Source of the DNA: Tanytarsus gracilentus
Taxonomy: Eukaryota > Arthropoda > Insecta > Diptera > Chironomidae
Assembly (NCBI GenBank): GCA_038502055.1
Contig: JAXRKN010000038.1
Location: 2,604,001 to 2,668,000 of the forward strand
Reading direction: 5' to 3'
Length of the DNA stretch: 64,000 nucleotides
Below the pieces are notes generated by a model. That model saw nothing but the letters and a program-made list of their open reading frames with translations. It did not search any database and was not told where the DNA came from. How positions within the stretch are numbered: position 1 is the stretch's first letter; every line of letters starts with the position of its first letter. Below, piece by piece: positions 1 through 13,657 of the stretch. Position numbers and translations under genes: made by a program.

Positions 1-46
1 TAATAAAAATTTTTTGTTAATAAAAATATTCTGTAAAATTACTTAC

Positions 47-2846
47 AGTGTATGTTGAGGGAAATTCGTTTGGAAACTGATGGTGGAACTGAATTTGACG
101 CGATGCACCTTTAGAGAGAAATATTACAAATATGACAAAGTCAAGGACTAAAAATATTTTTGCATGCTCAACTTATTTAAAAAATTCAAATCTTTTTTTT
201 TTCAAATTTATTTTCCATTTTAATAAATTGAGTATTAAGAACTCTTTTCATCCCTTGGCTCTAAAAATGAAAATTTAAACAAGATTATAAACAACTCACA
301 AATATGATCCCATCTCGCTTCGGGCGATTTTTGCCAATTTTAAAACTTCGCCCCTAAACGATGTTACTGTAAAGTGGATGGAAGAGAAAGTTTTTGTTTT
401 GTGAGTTTTTAGTTTGAAAAGATTTAAGTGAGAGATAAAGAAAACACTTACCAGGAGTTTTTGAACCCATCGAGTCTTTGAGAATTATCTCATTTCCATC
501 TTCTCTCCTCCACGTCACAATTGGCTCGGGATAGCCTCGTGCTCTGTCGACATAAATGCAAACGATAATAATAGATTTCATCTCTGCTTTTTTGTTTTTT
601 TTTCTTAACGCTCCATTCAAGCAAATAGTTCTTAATACAATATAAAGAAAAATATGGGAATGATGATGATGGTGGGAACTTCAAAAGCAGGAAGAAGAAT
701 TATGAAAAGAAATTAAACTTAAAAAGCTATCAAGCATAGCTAACTGTCTGCAAGGAAAGAGTTTATGTTCTTTTCTCAACGAGAATTAAATTTTTCATGT
801 TTTATCTCATTTTGTAGAACACAATTTATGTTCAATTTGAAAAGCAAACTGAGACTGAAGCAAGTGCAAAAAGTAAATGAAATCAAGGGCAAAAATGATT
901 GCTTTAATCTGAAGCACTTTTATGGATTTTCACAGACGAAAAAAGTTGAGGAACAAAAATAAAATGATTAATTTTAAAAAATAATGCACCACTTGTTTTT
1001 TATTAAATTAATAATAACTCATCGAAGTTAAAAACTTCCCTTAATCAAATTTAATTAAGCAATTAAAAGTCTTTCCACATCTTCTTTTAATATTTTCTGC
1101 ATATAAACTTTCTCTCTCGCAACTACAGAAAATAATTTATTAGAGAAAATTGTGAATTACACTGGAAGAAGAATGTTCACGACCCAACAATAAATTTTAT
1201 ATAAACTTTTATTCTCATCTTCATCTCATTATCATCATCAACAAGAAACATAACAAAGAAGACGTCTTTGAGTGAAGAAGAGTTTCGTAACAGCATTAAA
1301 TTTACAGAAAAATAGGAAAACTCTTCATAAATATTTTGCCAGATTTTATGATTTATTCTTGCATTAAACTGCTTTGCTATGAAATGTGCTATTTAACTCG
1401 CTCTCACTCCATGTTGTAAAGATGCACTTTTCATAAGAAAAGAGGAAGAAAATGAAAAAGTAGAAGAAAAACGAAATAAAACGCGTCAAAAGTTTTTCCC
1501 ATTCGAATGGAAATTTAACAGATGTTGCTCTCATGAATATATGTTTGTGACGGGAAATGAGAACAAGAAGAAGAGTGCGAGGAAAAATTTAACACTTTCG
1601 GCAAATGAAGAGAGAAGAATATTTTTAAAGATTCTTTTATGATTTCCTCATCTTCACATTAAAGACATTTTATATTTTCAAGTAAAAAAATGACAAAAAG
1701 AGCGAAAAATAAAACAGATTTTAAAAATCGATTTTAACCTCAATCATAGAATTTCTCATGGCTAAAAATCAATCAATTGCAGATGGATAAACTTAAAATA
1801 AACCGAAAGATTATTTACCTGCAAGTCAATTTTACAGAATTTCCTTCAGGCGATATAACATCTTGCGATGTCTCCTCATTTATGAAATCGGGTGGAATGA
1901 CAACGTCCAAATATCCAATCTGAAATTTGCCAGAGAATAAAAAAAAATCTTTTAACAAAATTATTCCCAAAAGTAAAAAAGTTTTGAGGATATTTCTTGT
2001 TTTCACTTTTTGCGTTTGACAAAAACAGAAAAACAAGAGCAATTGAAAAGTATCATAAATATTCGAGAAAAGTTATAGATGAGGGGAGAACGAAATAAAT
2101 TCAATTTTCGTCATATTGCTCAATTTGTCATTTAAAATCCCACTTCTCATCATCATCAGCATCGAATAGAGAGAAAAGGTTTTATTTTGTACCACAAAAC
2201 TCCCCACATAGAAGTGCGAAGGAAATGTTCGCTTATCACTAAATTGTCAGAATAAAAACTTTTCACTTTCACGTCATGTCATAATAAAATTGTGGAATGT
2301 GGGCGCAACGCAAATATCTCACCTGACTTTTCATTGGATCAGTGTTTATTTGGCACATGTATCTAGGATAGATAGACGAGAAAAAAAATTGTTTTAGTTG
2401 TGCGGTGATGAAAGCCAAAATTAGTTTTTCCATACCCTCCCCTGTCCTCTTCGGTGACTGCTTTTATATGAAGATTCCACGTGTTCACGTCAAGATGTGA
2501 TACGCTCACTCGTGGATTATGTGTGATGACGTGATCGTGAATTGCTTGGATGGCCTTTGTGTCCGCTTTCACCCATCCAACCTGTTGGGAAATTATTTTT
2601 TTTCGTATGTATTCATGAGAGATTTCTAAAAGCTTTTTTTTCGATGACTTGAACTGAAAATTGGATTTTTAACTGTAGCAATTGCTTTAAAAATAAATCT
2701 TTAATAATTAATTTTCTGTCAAAATCATCGGCAATTTCCTCATATTTATTTACCCTGTAACCACCTAAATGTTTTACATGACACGTGAAGGTTGCATCTC
2801 TGCCTATAGCTACTGAAATATTTACAATAGGCTCAGCAAACTCAGG
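47..2846 (-). CDS. Dpr-interacting (DIP-type) Ig-domain cell adhesion protein, partial
   Basis: Seven phase-consistent exons were read on the minus strand: 2754-2846, 2436-2581, 2323-2362, 1819-1919, 452-543, 300-366 and 47-108. Ig domain 1 shows FTCHVKHLGGYR, VGWVKADTKAI, HDHVITHNPRV and DRGGYMCQINTDPMKSQ. Ig domain 2 shows VIPPDFINEE, KLTCRARGYPEP, VTWRREDGNE, SEMGSYLCIASN and VPPSVSKRIS. These are hallmarks of the DIP/lachesin family of neuronal surface proteins, which carry three Ig domains, are usually GPI-anchored and bind Dpr partners in synaptic matching. The wording is closest to what I recall of DIP-alpha, but I cannot run the comparison. The third Ig domain and C-terminus lie beyond the left edge. 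The signal peptide exon was not found; the first exon seen starts in phase 0, so it lies upstream on the minus strand, perhaps many kilobases away. Family assignment is strong; the exact paralogue is inference. Confidence 0.9.
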
Positions 2847-5800
2847 CTGAAAGGTTAAAGCTTCTGCAAATCATCAAAGAAATATCTCTTAGTTAAAATT
2901 TTATAAAGTTTCTTCTGTAATAATCACAGAAAAAGTTTATGAAAGAATTTGAATAATTCAGAGACTAATGAACGTATAGTGAAGTTGCTGTTGTCTTTGC
3001 TTTAATTATTAAAGTTGAAACTATTTCTTCTCGTGGTATTAAAGGAAATAAGATTAACAAAAGTATGCAATTAAATCTCATTTGAAGAATTCACAAATCC
3101 AAGAGGTAGAAACTTTTCAAAAAATATTTTTTATATTTCACATCCTGAGAAATTTTAATATCACTAACTGTAAATCACTGAACTGACTTTTTGGCAGCTT
3201 TTCAACACACTTTTGTCCGTTGGAGCAAATTTACAGATAATTACAGCACAATAATAAATTTTCAGCTGCATATTTTGGCTCTCGTTCTGCATGAAACTTT
3301 TCAAGAATAGAAATTTCTATCTTAAAGCAATAAGTTGCAAAATAATCCATAAAATTTCTCATGTAGAATGCACTCATGTAGAATTGTCCGATATTACTGA
3401 TGAAATCATATGGTTAAAAAAATATGTGTGTGTATGGTAAAAATGTCGTCGTATCACGATTATGAAGAATATGCTTTTATGGATGAAAAATATACTTTGC
3501 AAGCTAGAGTGTGGGTGCTGTGGTGAACCAAAATATGTGTGTGAATTTTATCTGTGTGAAACCTTTTTGTGTCGCTTCAGATTTTCCACTAGCATCAGCA
3601 ATGAAATGCACAATAACAAAAAAAAGTTTTCTCAATGATAATAAATGGTTGCACATTTTGAAGCTGTGGAAAAACGGAAGTTAAAAAAATACTGATGAAC
3701 CGAAAAAGGGTTTTTAGCATTTTTTTATATGAAAGTCATCGGCCTAAAAAAAATCGACTGCCTTGTAATTTTTATATTTTTTTATTCCAAAAAAAGTTTC
3801 AACATTATGCATGAAAAATAAATAATGATGTGATCATGTGCAGCAATATTTTATACGTTTCACATTTATCACTCGAGGCGATAGTAAATGAGACATAATC
3901 CTTCATCTTTAGTGCGAGCAAAAATTAATTTCCGGAAAAACTTTTTCACTTTCATATAGAATTTTTCACACAGTTTTAATGATTTAAATATTTTGGCATC
4001 ACTTTAAAAATATTTTTTCACTCAACATTTTCCCACAATCTTCATCATTTACAAATCACTGTGATTATCCACACATAATGCAATTTCTATTCAATTGAAT
4101 TTTACGATTTTTCTCTTTATTTGCTCTTACATGCACGCCAGCACAAATTCAACGTAAGTCATTTATGGAGAAAATCGTATTCGTCAGCAGAAAAGGAATG
4201 GGATGCACTTTAAAAATTGGAAACACATGGTATCTCAATGATCATGTTCTACATTATTTTTCTCTCTCTTTCTGTCGCTTTTTTAAACTAAAAAAGTCAG
4301 TAAATCAATATGTATGCAAAATAAAATACAACATTTTGTGCCGGCGAAAAAAATGCCACTGCAGTGCCATGTAATAGCAACTGAATCACACTCGACAATG
4401 AATGAATTGAATTATGAGCATGAAAAGGATTTAAATTTAATTTTTTATGGTTTTCGAGACACGAGAATGTCTTTATCATCTCCCCGCAATGAAATTTTTA
4501 TGTTTATTGGTCAATTGCAAATTTCACTGTGGTTTATTTTATCCGCATATATATAGCAATCATTATTATTTTCGAGAAATGACCGTGAAGTCCTTTTTTG
4601 CATTTAAATTCACTGTGATTTCAATTTAAATTCATGACGTGAAAAATTAAGCACTGAATTGAGTATTTCACTTCATTAGTTCACATTTGAATTGAGATAA
4701 AAATTTAAATATTCGTTATGAATATTCGATAGTTTATTGATGCGAAATATTTGATGATAAATTTTTTAGATTCTATTTGACTTGTGTACTATACTGGAAA
4801 TTTTATTTGAACATCGAACACGTGCGAAAATATTTAGGTTAGTGAATAAAAATATTTTTCCGATGAATAAATTCACGATCAAATATTTTAATTTTTTATT
4901 TAGTTAATTTCACTTGATTTTTAAAATTTCACGCAGCTTTAATGACACACTTTCGAAAAAGTTTCTGTTAACACGTTCAGACGTGTTTAAATTTTTTTTC
5001 AGAGTAAAATTCATTAAAACTTATTTTTTAACATTTCACACGAGAAGAAGCATGAAAAATAAGATGAGCGTATAAAGTATCCCGTTTCCAATGTCGTTCG
5101 AAATCCCATTGTGGCATATTGCAACAGCTATTTCACTAAGAGCATTTTCTCATAAATTTACATTGTAAAAAAGTACTCGAAGAGGAAAGAATCTTAATAA
5201 AGTATCAAGTAAGTGAGCGCAAGCATGAGAGTGAAAACTTTTTAATTTTCACTTGATTTTTAACTTTTTTCCCGCGCTCACTCTACTCAACGACCGACAC
5301 TTACTTTGTAGAATAACAGAGAATATCACTATTCTAGACAACAACATTTTTTTATCCAACATTTCTCGCATTGCGGTTGTAGAACTTTTTTTTTGAGATT
5401 TTCCTTTTTTTGTGTGCCGTTACACAGAGGAAAAATAATTTCTTTTTATCATGTGACAATATTTAAACTTTTTTCATGCACTCTCGCATTGTCTCGCGCT
5501 CGAAGCGAGTTGAAACAAATCGCACGCTTTTAATCCTCGGAAAAAACTTTTTTCTTCACTGCTTTTTATGTTAAAATTGAGAAATCGTGTACACAACAAA
5601 TTACTTTCCAACTATTTTTCATTCCTTGCCGTAAAAAAAATCCACTCAGACGACTTTAATTCCTTGGCGATTATAAAGCCATTAATTAGGTGGAGATCAC
5701 ACATTAAGTTAACAGCAGTGAATTTTTATACAATTCTCGCGCGTGATATGTTTGCGATAAGCATCCGTTTGTTTACGATGACAAAATAAAACTGTGCTCG

Positions 5801-8252
5801 TCAACGTACGAAGGATATTCTGAAATGAAAGGAAACTTTTTCTCCATGCATGCGATGAACGAGAGCAATCATCATCATCACAATGTTTTTCCAGTGCATA
5901 TTTCACATTCATTGAGGGACTTTTGGAAAGAGAAACAATTTTCATTGTTATCTCGTTCAGTCTATTGTGTCTTTCTCTCTCAGCGAAACCATGTGCTGAC
6001 GATGCTGATGTTGTGAAACAAATGCGAAAATGAAAAATGCTTTCGAGGATGATTAGGAAAGCATTCAGAACAGTCGGCATTGAATTTCATTGGTGCAAGC
6101 TTTGCGCATAGAAAAACAATGCGCAGAAAACTTGCCGGAGTTCTTACAACATTGCTGATAAGAAAAATAATGTGATAGATTAACTGTAGTTTTTATAATG
6201 ATTCTATAATGAAATTACAACTAATTGCTTTTGAATTGATTAGAGTGATGTCTAGACTTTCCTATGAATTAAAATAAAATAAATTTCAGTTTACTGTTTG
6301 AGAGATTTTCGTGAACTTTAAAATTATCATTATTTTTAGAAAGCGGAATTTTTTATTTTATGTGATTAAATTTTATTTTTAAATTTTTTGATTTTCCTTA
6401 AATTCTATAAAGTTTTTATTACAAAATCAATCAAGAAAAAATATTTAAACCTCAACAGAACAATTTCTACAAACACATGTGACTCATGTGTGCTTTAACA
6501 CTTTCTACAATAAAAGATAAAAAAATTTTCAACATCTAAAAAAATATGAAAAGCTCTCAAAACTTTTGCCTCAAATCGTTCAATTGCAAAATGGAAAAAG
6601 TTTTATGATGCTACAAAAATTACATTAGAAGCAGAAGTGTGATAGAAGGTTTGTTGTGAGACGTGTTAAAAAATTACAATTGACAAATATGTTAAGTTTT
6701 CAATTTTCCCATTGTTACAATTTTTATTTGTATCTGTCTTTCTCTCCTCCCATCTCGTTTATTTTTGGTCTCAGTTGAGATTGAAAAACTTTTATATTTT
6801 TTTATCACAAGAGGAACGGACGATGACAAAAGGAGAAATTCTCTCTCAATGGTAAAATATATTTTGAGCAGAAGCATGAAGAAAAACTTTCTCCTCTCCA
6901 CATAATCAATATGAGCCTAGGATTTGTTGGATGAAACACCACACATAGTGAAGGCGTTGAGAAGTCAAGGAGGCATAAAATACACAACAGCTGCATGACA
7001 TTCCGAGAGCATAATTTTTAACATGTTTCATGATTTATGAACGTCGAGAACGTGAAGAACTTTTAAAATTGAATCTCGAATATTTTCAATTTATCAACTC
7101 GAGGCTGAGCGAAAAAAAATCCGGACATGACTTCGCTTTCATTTTCATTAACTGTGTTGTGTGACAAACAGAGACATCAATAATCCTCTCTCGACCGGCT
7201 TCGGGTGGATTTTATGTATTTAATTTGCTGTTTTATATTCACGCTCAACAGATTTTATGACAAATCGATTGATAAACAAAAATATCACAATGATCATCCT
7301 CGGTTATTGAGGGAATGATAAAACTCATAAATTTCTATTTACATTTTTCATGCCGAGGTATCAGAAATATTGAGCAATGAATAAATTATTGAGGTTATTT
7401 TCACATTGCATTCACACAATCGCTTGTGATGCAAATTTTGAAATTGATTGTTCACAAAAAGATTTATCGGCAAAAATTGAGACTTTTTGACAACAAATAT
7501 TTGAAATTAAAAAATTTGCTCTGGAAGAAGTAGGAGAAATTTTCAAATAAAAATAACAACCCGATCTCCCCACTTGAGTGCTTTAAGTGTTAAAACTCAC
7601 ACTTCACCCTCAACATAAACATCAGCATCATTTCATTAATTACTGCTGACAAGCAGGGAAGGATTAATCAATCATAATAAAACGCTAATTATTTGATGTA
7701 CACACAAGGAGCAAGAATGCTTCTAATGGATGCTTCTTCTGTTGCCTGCGTATTACATTCATTATTCTACCACATTCTTCCGGCTTATTAAAAAGTGTGA
7801 GAGAATGAGTTGCCTCATTTTCCTCGGTGTCTACATCAACTCTCTTAAATTTGATGAGTTTGCATAAAAGAACATTGTTTTAAATTTTCATTTTCGCGAA
7901 GGATGATGAGCAGTGAGTGTTGAGTAGATTAAATTAATGAAATGCTAACTTTAACTATGATAAATTATCGCATAATTGAGTGGACGACGCAGTTCCCAGA
8001 CTATTAGTCACCAACCTTCACTCCTCTCAATGATGTCACTCATCATTTTATATAAATTTTATTTTAATTATGTGAAGTTCAAAAATAAAACTGTGATAAG
8101 AAATTTCTGTGGCTATTCTACATATATTTTTTTCTTCATAGTATTTTTCTCATTATCAATATTCACTCAATATTAAAATTAGTCTCATTTTAATTCGCGA
8201 AGCGTTCTCATCTGGTTGTTTTTGGTGCAAGCAAAAAAAAGTATTAAAAGAG
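2847..8252. other. Gene-poor AT-rich stretch upstream of the DIP exons
   Basis: About 5.4 kb with no reading frame that looks coding. The longest open frames (for example 5709-6080 minus) lack family similarity and lie among frequent stops. As the DIP gene has no 5' exon yet, this is likely its large 5' intron or regulatory DNA. A short direct repeat (tcatgtagaat, twice near 3359-3385) is the only repeat noticed. Confidence 0.5.
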
Positions 8253-9424
8253 ATGTCGTGCAAGTGTTATTGCGCTCTTTTCTCCCTCTGTCTCATTGTC
8301 GGCATCGGGATAACTGGATACATCTTTCGTGATCAGATTATGAACGAATATTATAAATTCAGTGAGTATCACCTTGATTTACAATCACGCGACGAAGGTC
8401 AAATGTGTAAAAATGAATTAAAAATTATTGATTAAATTTTTGGTTTTTAAAAGAAAAACATAAATTAAATTTTAATCTCATTGAAGAGAGAAGAGACAAA
8501 CTCAATTGAGTTATAGGTCAAAAATCGTCGCGCAATTAAATTTATGCAGTGATTTTTTATTCGAAAGTGATTCCTATCTTTAGTAATTCCCACAGAAACT
8601 CTCGAATGCGGTTTTGTACATAAATCAAAATGTGTGGTTTGATAAGCTTCCTTTTAGTATTACTCATCACACTTTGTAAACGTTGAGATTTGAAGAAAAA
8701 AATATATGTGGTAACATATTTCATTTTAATTACTCTTTAAAGCTCATTATGAGCTGTCTCACATATGTTACATGCACATTCATACACTTTTTTTTACTGT
8801 AAAAATCATGTGCGATGTGATTTCTCCGCAAATATACAAACACATGAGAGAAGAATGAATTACTACGGTAATTAAGTGTGCGGCAGGAGAAAAATAATTG
8901 TTCTGCGGCTTGCGCTCTGAGACAAATTGCGGCATGGAATGAAAATTTTCGTTTAAAATATTTTATTCGTTGTAGGAAGTGTGAAAAACTCTTATGAAGA
9001 CGATGCAACCGAGTTCAGTACAAAATTCGGTGATTTATCAACAGATAAAATAACGACAACAAAGTCAGTCATCACATCGACGAGTAAACGGGTGCTTGAA
9101 TCAGATGAAAGTAATTCAAGTGACGAGAGAGATATTTCAGAACCACCATCGACAACGATTATGAATATTTTAAATAAAACTACAACAACTGAAAGTTCGA
9201 CGACGACATCAAAACCAGTAACTAGTTCCACTTTTAAAACTGAGACAGTTACTGATGGATCTGGTTTTGATTCAGAACATAATTTACCTAAATCTCATAT
9301 TCATCATCGTTAGTAAAACTTGAATTTTTTTTATAAAAGTTATATTAATAATTGTTTTTTAGAGACCATAACCGATGACGAGGATTATGACGATGATTTT
9401 ATCGAAGGAAGTGGAAATTTATAA
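8253..9424 (+). CDS. Small acidic Ser/Thr-rich single-pass protein with Ser-Gly sites
   Basis: Three exons join in phase: 8253-8361, 8976-9308 and 9363-9424, giving 167 residues. The N-terminus has a Cys-rich hydrophobic run (residues about 5-25, CYCALFSLCLIVGIGITGYI) that can be a signal anchor or signal peptide. The rest is hydrophilic, rich in Thr, Ser and acidic residues, and ends in DDDFIEGSGNL. Two Ser-Gly sites in acidic surroundings (DGSGFDSE, and EGSG near the C-terminus) resemble glycosaminoglycan attachment sites. There is no Cys after the hydrophobic run and no second membrane segment. I do not recognise an orthologue. A type II membrane or secreted mucin-like or proteoglycan-like protein is inference from composition. 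A poly(A) signal AATAAA sits at 9440-9445, just after the stop. The gene lies alone in sparse DNA and may be nested opposite a DIP intron. Confidence 0.7.
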
Positions 9425-11444
9425 TTAAAGAAATCGTAAAATAAAAATCTCACCCATTTAATGCCCACATAGAAATTATTTCCCTTTTATGCTCGAACGA
9501 ATATCTCCCAAATTAAAGATGCACAGATGGTGCGAGTCATAAATTTTAACTGGAAAAATCTACGCGTTCTGCAATGGAGGAAAAAAATTGTTCAATTTTG
9601 TTTGTTTTCACTCTTCTAATCCTTTCAGAGTGAGACACGCGTGCAAAATTATTGGCAGCATAATGAATGCTATCATTATGGTATTCGAAAGTGATAGCGA
9701 ATGTGGATGGGAAGCAATAAAAATAAATGGGAAAAGCTTTTGGGCTTAAAATAAATGAAAACCTTTCAAGGTTGGAGTTTTTCTCCTTTTCATTTAATTT
9801 TGATAAATTTTCAAAACTAAATGTGAATATTTTTTATTAAAATGCTGATATAAAACTAGAGAATTTAATGTTTTCAAAAAATAAAGCATAAAGAGGTTTT
9901 TCTGTACAAAAAAAGCTGAAAAATGAAAGTGGTAAAAAGTGCACGTACAACGCTTCATTTGCTCAATTATTGAAAACGTGAGTACAGGCCAAAAAATTTA
10001 AAATTTTATTGAATTAAATTCATTTTTCAGCGTGAGCATTTTTATCAAAAGAATACAAACGAGCTTTAAGCCCTCTCGCAATTAAAATTTATCGCAACCA
10101 AGGCAATTTTTAAAAAATAATGTGAAAAAATCTCTTTTAAAACATTTTTTTAATTTGTTTCTTGCTAATTAGTAAAACTTTTTTTGTTCTCACAATACAC
10201 AAAAAAAAGACAACGCGGTTAAATTTCTCCTTTTTTCTAGCATTTTAAAAATCAAGTCACGAACAGCTTGCGGAAAAGAAAAATATCAATTTGTGAAGAG
10301 ATTTCGGCGCCTGTTTGTCACCCTCGCCGCATTTGTTTTCCACTGTTCTCTCCTCAGCAGAGTGTTTCGTATCGTTTTCAATTTTCAAACGCTAACACAT
10401 TGCATGATTATCAATTAAACATAAACAAGAATCAAACGCTGAAATTTTCAATGATTTTGGTGGTCATGTTGAATTATTTTTCGAATAAAATTCGCTTAAA
10501 TTTAACATGAAGCGTTGAAATTAAATGTTTGCTGACTGGAGTGCGTGCAAATATATTTTTTGCGTGAATTGCTGATGCACTCGAAAAGTCGAAAACTGAT
10601 GAAGTCATTCTGTGAACTTAATTTTCGATCTAGACCCGGCATATTTTCATCACACAATAACCTTTTTTGTGAGCAATGACGACAATATGGAGAAAAATGA
10701 AGACTCGACACGTCGAAAAATATCTGCAATGTGAAAATTATGTGTGTGTGTGCATAGGGTGGGAAAAAAATTGACTGCTCTCCATTCGAAGCACGTAATT
10801 CACACTATTTTTCCGACAAAATTGCATCACATGTTTGACGCTTTTTGTGTTGAATTCTACCAATGAAAATTATAGCTTTCCTATCGATTTTCCAGTTTGT
10901 CTTTTTCAAAATATTCACCAACATTTTTCTCCTTCAATTAACCTTTTCGACTTTAATGACTTCCTCATATATGCGATTCTTTTATAGCTCTTCCATTTTT
11001 GTGGGTGCAAATAAGCAAGCAGTAAATTAAACAACATAAAAAGTCCTATAAAAGTGAAGGAGATGTCTGTCAGTGTGTATTTTCATGTTGGCGGTGGATG
11101 CAATAGCATGGGAGTTAATGCTAAGCTAGTAAAAACATCTCACAAGGATTTGTTTAATTTATGTTTTACAAACAAGCTGTACTAAAAAGGGAGAGAAGAG
11201 ATTTTCTGTCTTATCAAAGTGAGCTCTTTATTTTTACTCCTTAGAATGACACACAGCAACATACTGCATATGATTACCATAAATTCGCGACACTGCAGAC
11301 ATTTTCTCATCTCACATCTATTTGAATAAATAAAATATAAAAAAAGTTTACGGGGTTGCATTAAAAAGGGAAAGGCTTTTTATGTTCTCAGAAAAATTTC
11401 ACACCTAATGCAGAAAAAGAAAAGTTTGAAATCAAATTTTCCAC
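9425..11444. other. Intergenic stretch, no gene seen
   Basis: Two kilobases of AT-rich DNA between the small acidic protein and the 3' end of DRC4. Short open frames here (10268-10510 plus, 10502-10729 minus) have no recognisable composition. A short TG run occurs near 10740-10752. A TTTATT at about 11227, a poly(A) signal on the minus strand, could serve DRC4. Confidence 0.5.
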
Positions 11445-13657
11445 TCAACGCTTCGAGCGCGTCATGCTTGAGGAGATTTTTCTTGGCTGGTTGAATGGTA
11501 ATGTGGCACCGACTTCCTCAATTGGAATTCCATATTTAATCATTTTTGCTTTAAACATCTCCAGCAAGTCATCGTGAGCTTTCGACACTCGAGCCAACTC
11601 GTATCTCAAATCCTGAATTTTCTCGTTCTTTTGAGATAAAAGTTTTTCAATCCGACAACTGAGGGTGGTCGCTTCGATGTTCGAAACTTTCAACACTTCA
11701 CCCAACAAGGATTCACGCTGCTCCGTTTCCTTTTCGAGGAAGCTGAGTTTCCGCTCCAGCAATGCACTTTTGAGGCCTGCGAAGAAGATAAATGGGTGAA
11801 AATGTGATAAAAGAGAAACAAACTTTGATGACTGTAATTGGACAGAAATGTGAAAAACATTTAATGTCTTTTGTCGAAAAATTATTTTTAAAAAATTTAT
11901 ACACAGCTCAAAAAAATTTGGTAACTTATTAAATTAAAAATTTAAATTTAAAATAACCGTTAAATTTTTAAAATTCGAATAAACACTTTAAGTGCTATAA
12001 AATTGCAACATACTGGACTTTTGTTGCACATCCAGAATCGTTTCCTCGAATTTCTGTCGCAACTCGTTCCTCTCTTCCGTCACTTTCTCGCAATGTAATA
12101 TTTTCGCATCGAGTTCTATTTGGATGCTTTCGAGCTGTTTACGGAGTGCATTGAAACGCTTTTGAAGTTTCTGCATTGCAATTTTATCTCGTTGATAATG
12201 CTCCAACTTTTTGCGTAGCTCAACTGTTTCACTCTGCGTGTCTTTTGAGGACGATTCAATCATTGTGCGGTTTTGAGCTGTAAAATTGAGTAATTAGCAA
12301 TTTAATGCACTAATGAGTGAGTGCTTATTTCACCTGAATGAGCGTCTGCCATTTGTTTCTCATTGCGTTCCGTTTGTCGCCTCATTTCCTCCATTTGCTC
12401 CTTAATGCTGCTTATCAATGCCAAATTATTGATCGTTATGTCATTGTAATAGCTCTTCATCTCGCCAAATGCCTTCTCATGAGCGTCAATCAGCTGCCGA
12501 ATTTGGTTGTTTTTTCGCTCCTCAACCTCACTCATTTCCATTCGATGACGAATCTCAGAATTTTCCATATACTCTTGCAAGCGTCGCTCATGTAAATTTG
12601 CCATTTCCTTAATTTCATTTTGGAACTTTTCTCGCTCCATGCTGAGATGCTCGCTATGCTTCATTTTTATTTGCTGAATTTGGAGTTCATTGAACTCGTC
12701 TTTCTCGCGATTCAGCGTTTTTAGTTCACGCTTGTCGATGAACAATTCTCGCTCTTGTATCGCATGATCTTCCTGAGCCAATTTCAATTGTGTCATCATT
12801 TCCGCACGCATTTCCCCAATTCTCGTTTGATTTTCATACTGGAGATGTTTCATTTGCTGCATGACATTTTTGGTATCCAAATCGGCCATCTCCTGTGCCA
12901 TCTCCACCTCACGCTCCTTGTTTCTAATGAGTGCTTGCGAGTCCTCATATTGCTTACGCGTAATTTCCCAAAACGTTCGCAACTTGTCACGTTCAATTTG
13001 GAAAAAGTTTCGCTCCTCGCGTTCCCTCTCGAGTTCATTGCGTAGCTTTATGCAGAATGCTTCCAGTTGCTCACGGCTCATACCCGCCGTGTCAACGCCA
13101 TCGATGACAGCTTAAAAAAATTGTTGGGAAACATAAACTTAATAACTCGAAGATCTGCTTTTGAAACTTTTCTTTTATGGGGGGCATGAGGCAGAGATTG
13201 AAGTCGATTCAAAAATTATTGAGTCGTATAAAATTATGATTAAGGAGAAAAATTTCAATCGACTTCGACTCATTCCAAAAGAATAAGAAAGACTTTGTTG
13301 CTCTGATGAAAATACATTTCCACAATTGAATTTCCTCGAGCATAAAGAAAAATTATGAAAAAGTTTTTCTCTCTTTCCGCACATAAAAAAAAAGTTTAAA
13401 ATCGCAGCATAAAATTCTACGGTTCATTGGATGTTAATGCGGAAAGGCGATTCATTTCAATTTTTTCTCTTCTTCTTCTTCTTTCGCCAATTTCTATCCT
13501 CACTTTATTCACAAAGAATCGCATTTATTATTCATCAGAATATAAAGTTGATAAAGCAGCTTAAAATTTTTTATTCTTCATGATCCCCGGCCAATTTTGT
13601 CAATGTCATAAAAAATATTATGATATACTTACAACTTCCTCCCTTCTTTTTCGGTCC
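11445..13657 (-). CDS. Gas8: Dynein regulatory complex subunit 4 (DRC4/GAS8), 5' end missing
   Basis: Minus-strand exons 13633-13657, 12334-13110, 12014-12277 and 11445-11776 join in phase and end at a TGA. DRC4 is a coiled-coil subunit of the nexin-dynein regulatory complex of motile axonemes; in flies the expected sites are sperm flagella and chordotonal cilia. Family signatures seen: a Lys-rich start (GPKKKGGS), MSREQLEAF, EREREERNFFQIERDKLRTF, WEITRKQ, EVEERKNNQI, YYNDITINNLALI, QEL-type coiled coil in the third exon, DVQQKS, and in the last exon DLRYELARVSKAHDDLLEMF with YGIPIEEVG. The whole protein is predicted coiled coil. The piece read is about 465 residues, close to the usual family length of about 480, so only a short first exon with the initiator Met is missing. 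I looked for it up to about 14.2 kb and could not place it. Confidence 0.92.

Noticed and set aside
5709..6080. 123-codon open frame on the minus strand
   Set aside because: Odd composition, no family resemblance, an overlapping open frame on the other strand, and no splice or poly(A) context; size is within chance for this stretch.
6805..6996. Hydrophobic start (MQLLCILCLL) considered as the missing DIP signal-peptide exon
   Set aside because: No convincing phase-0 donor follows it and the position is otherwise unsupported.
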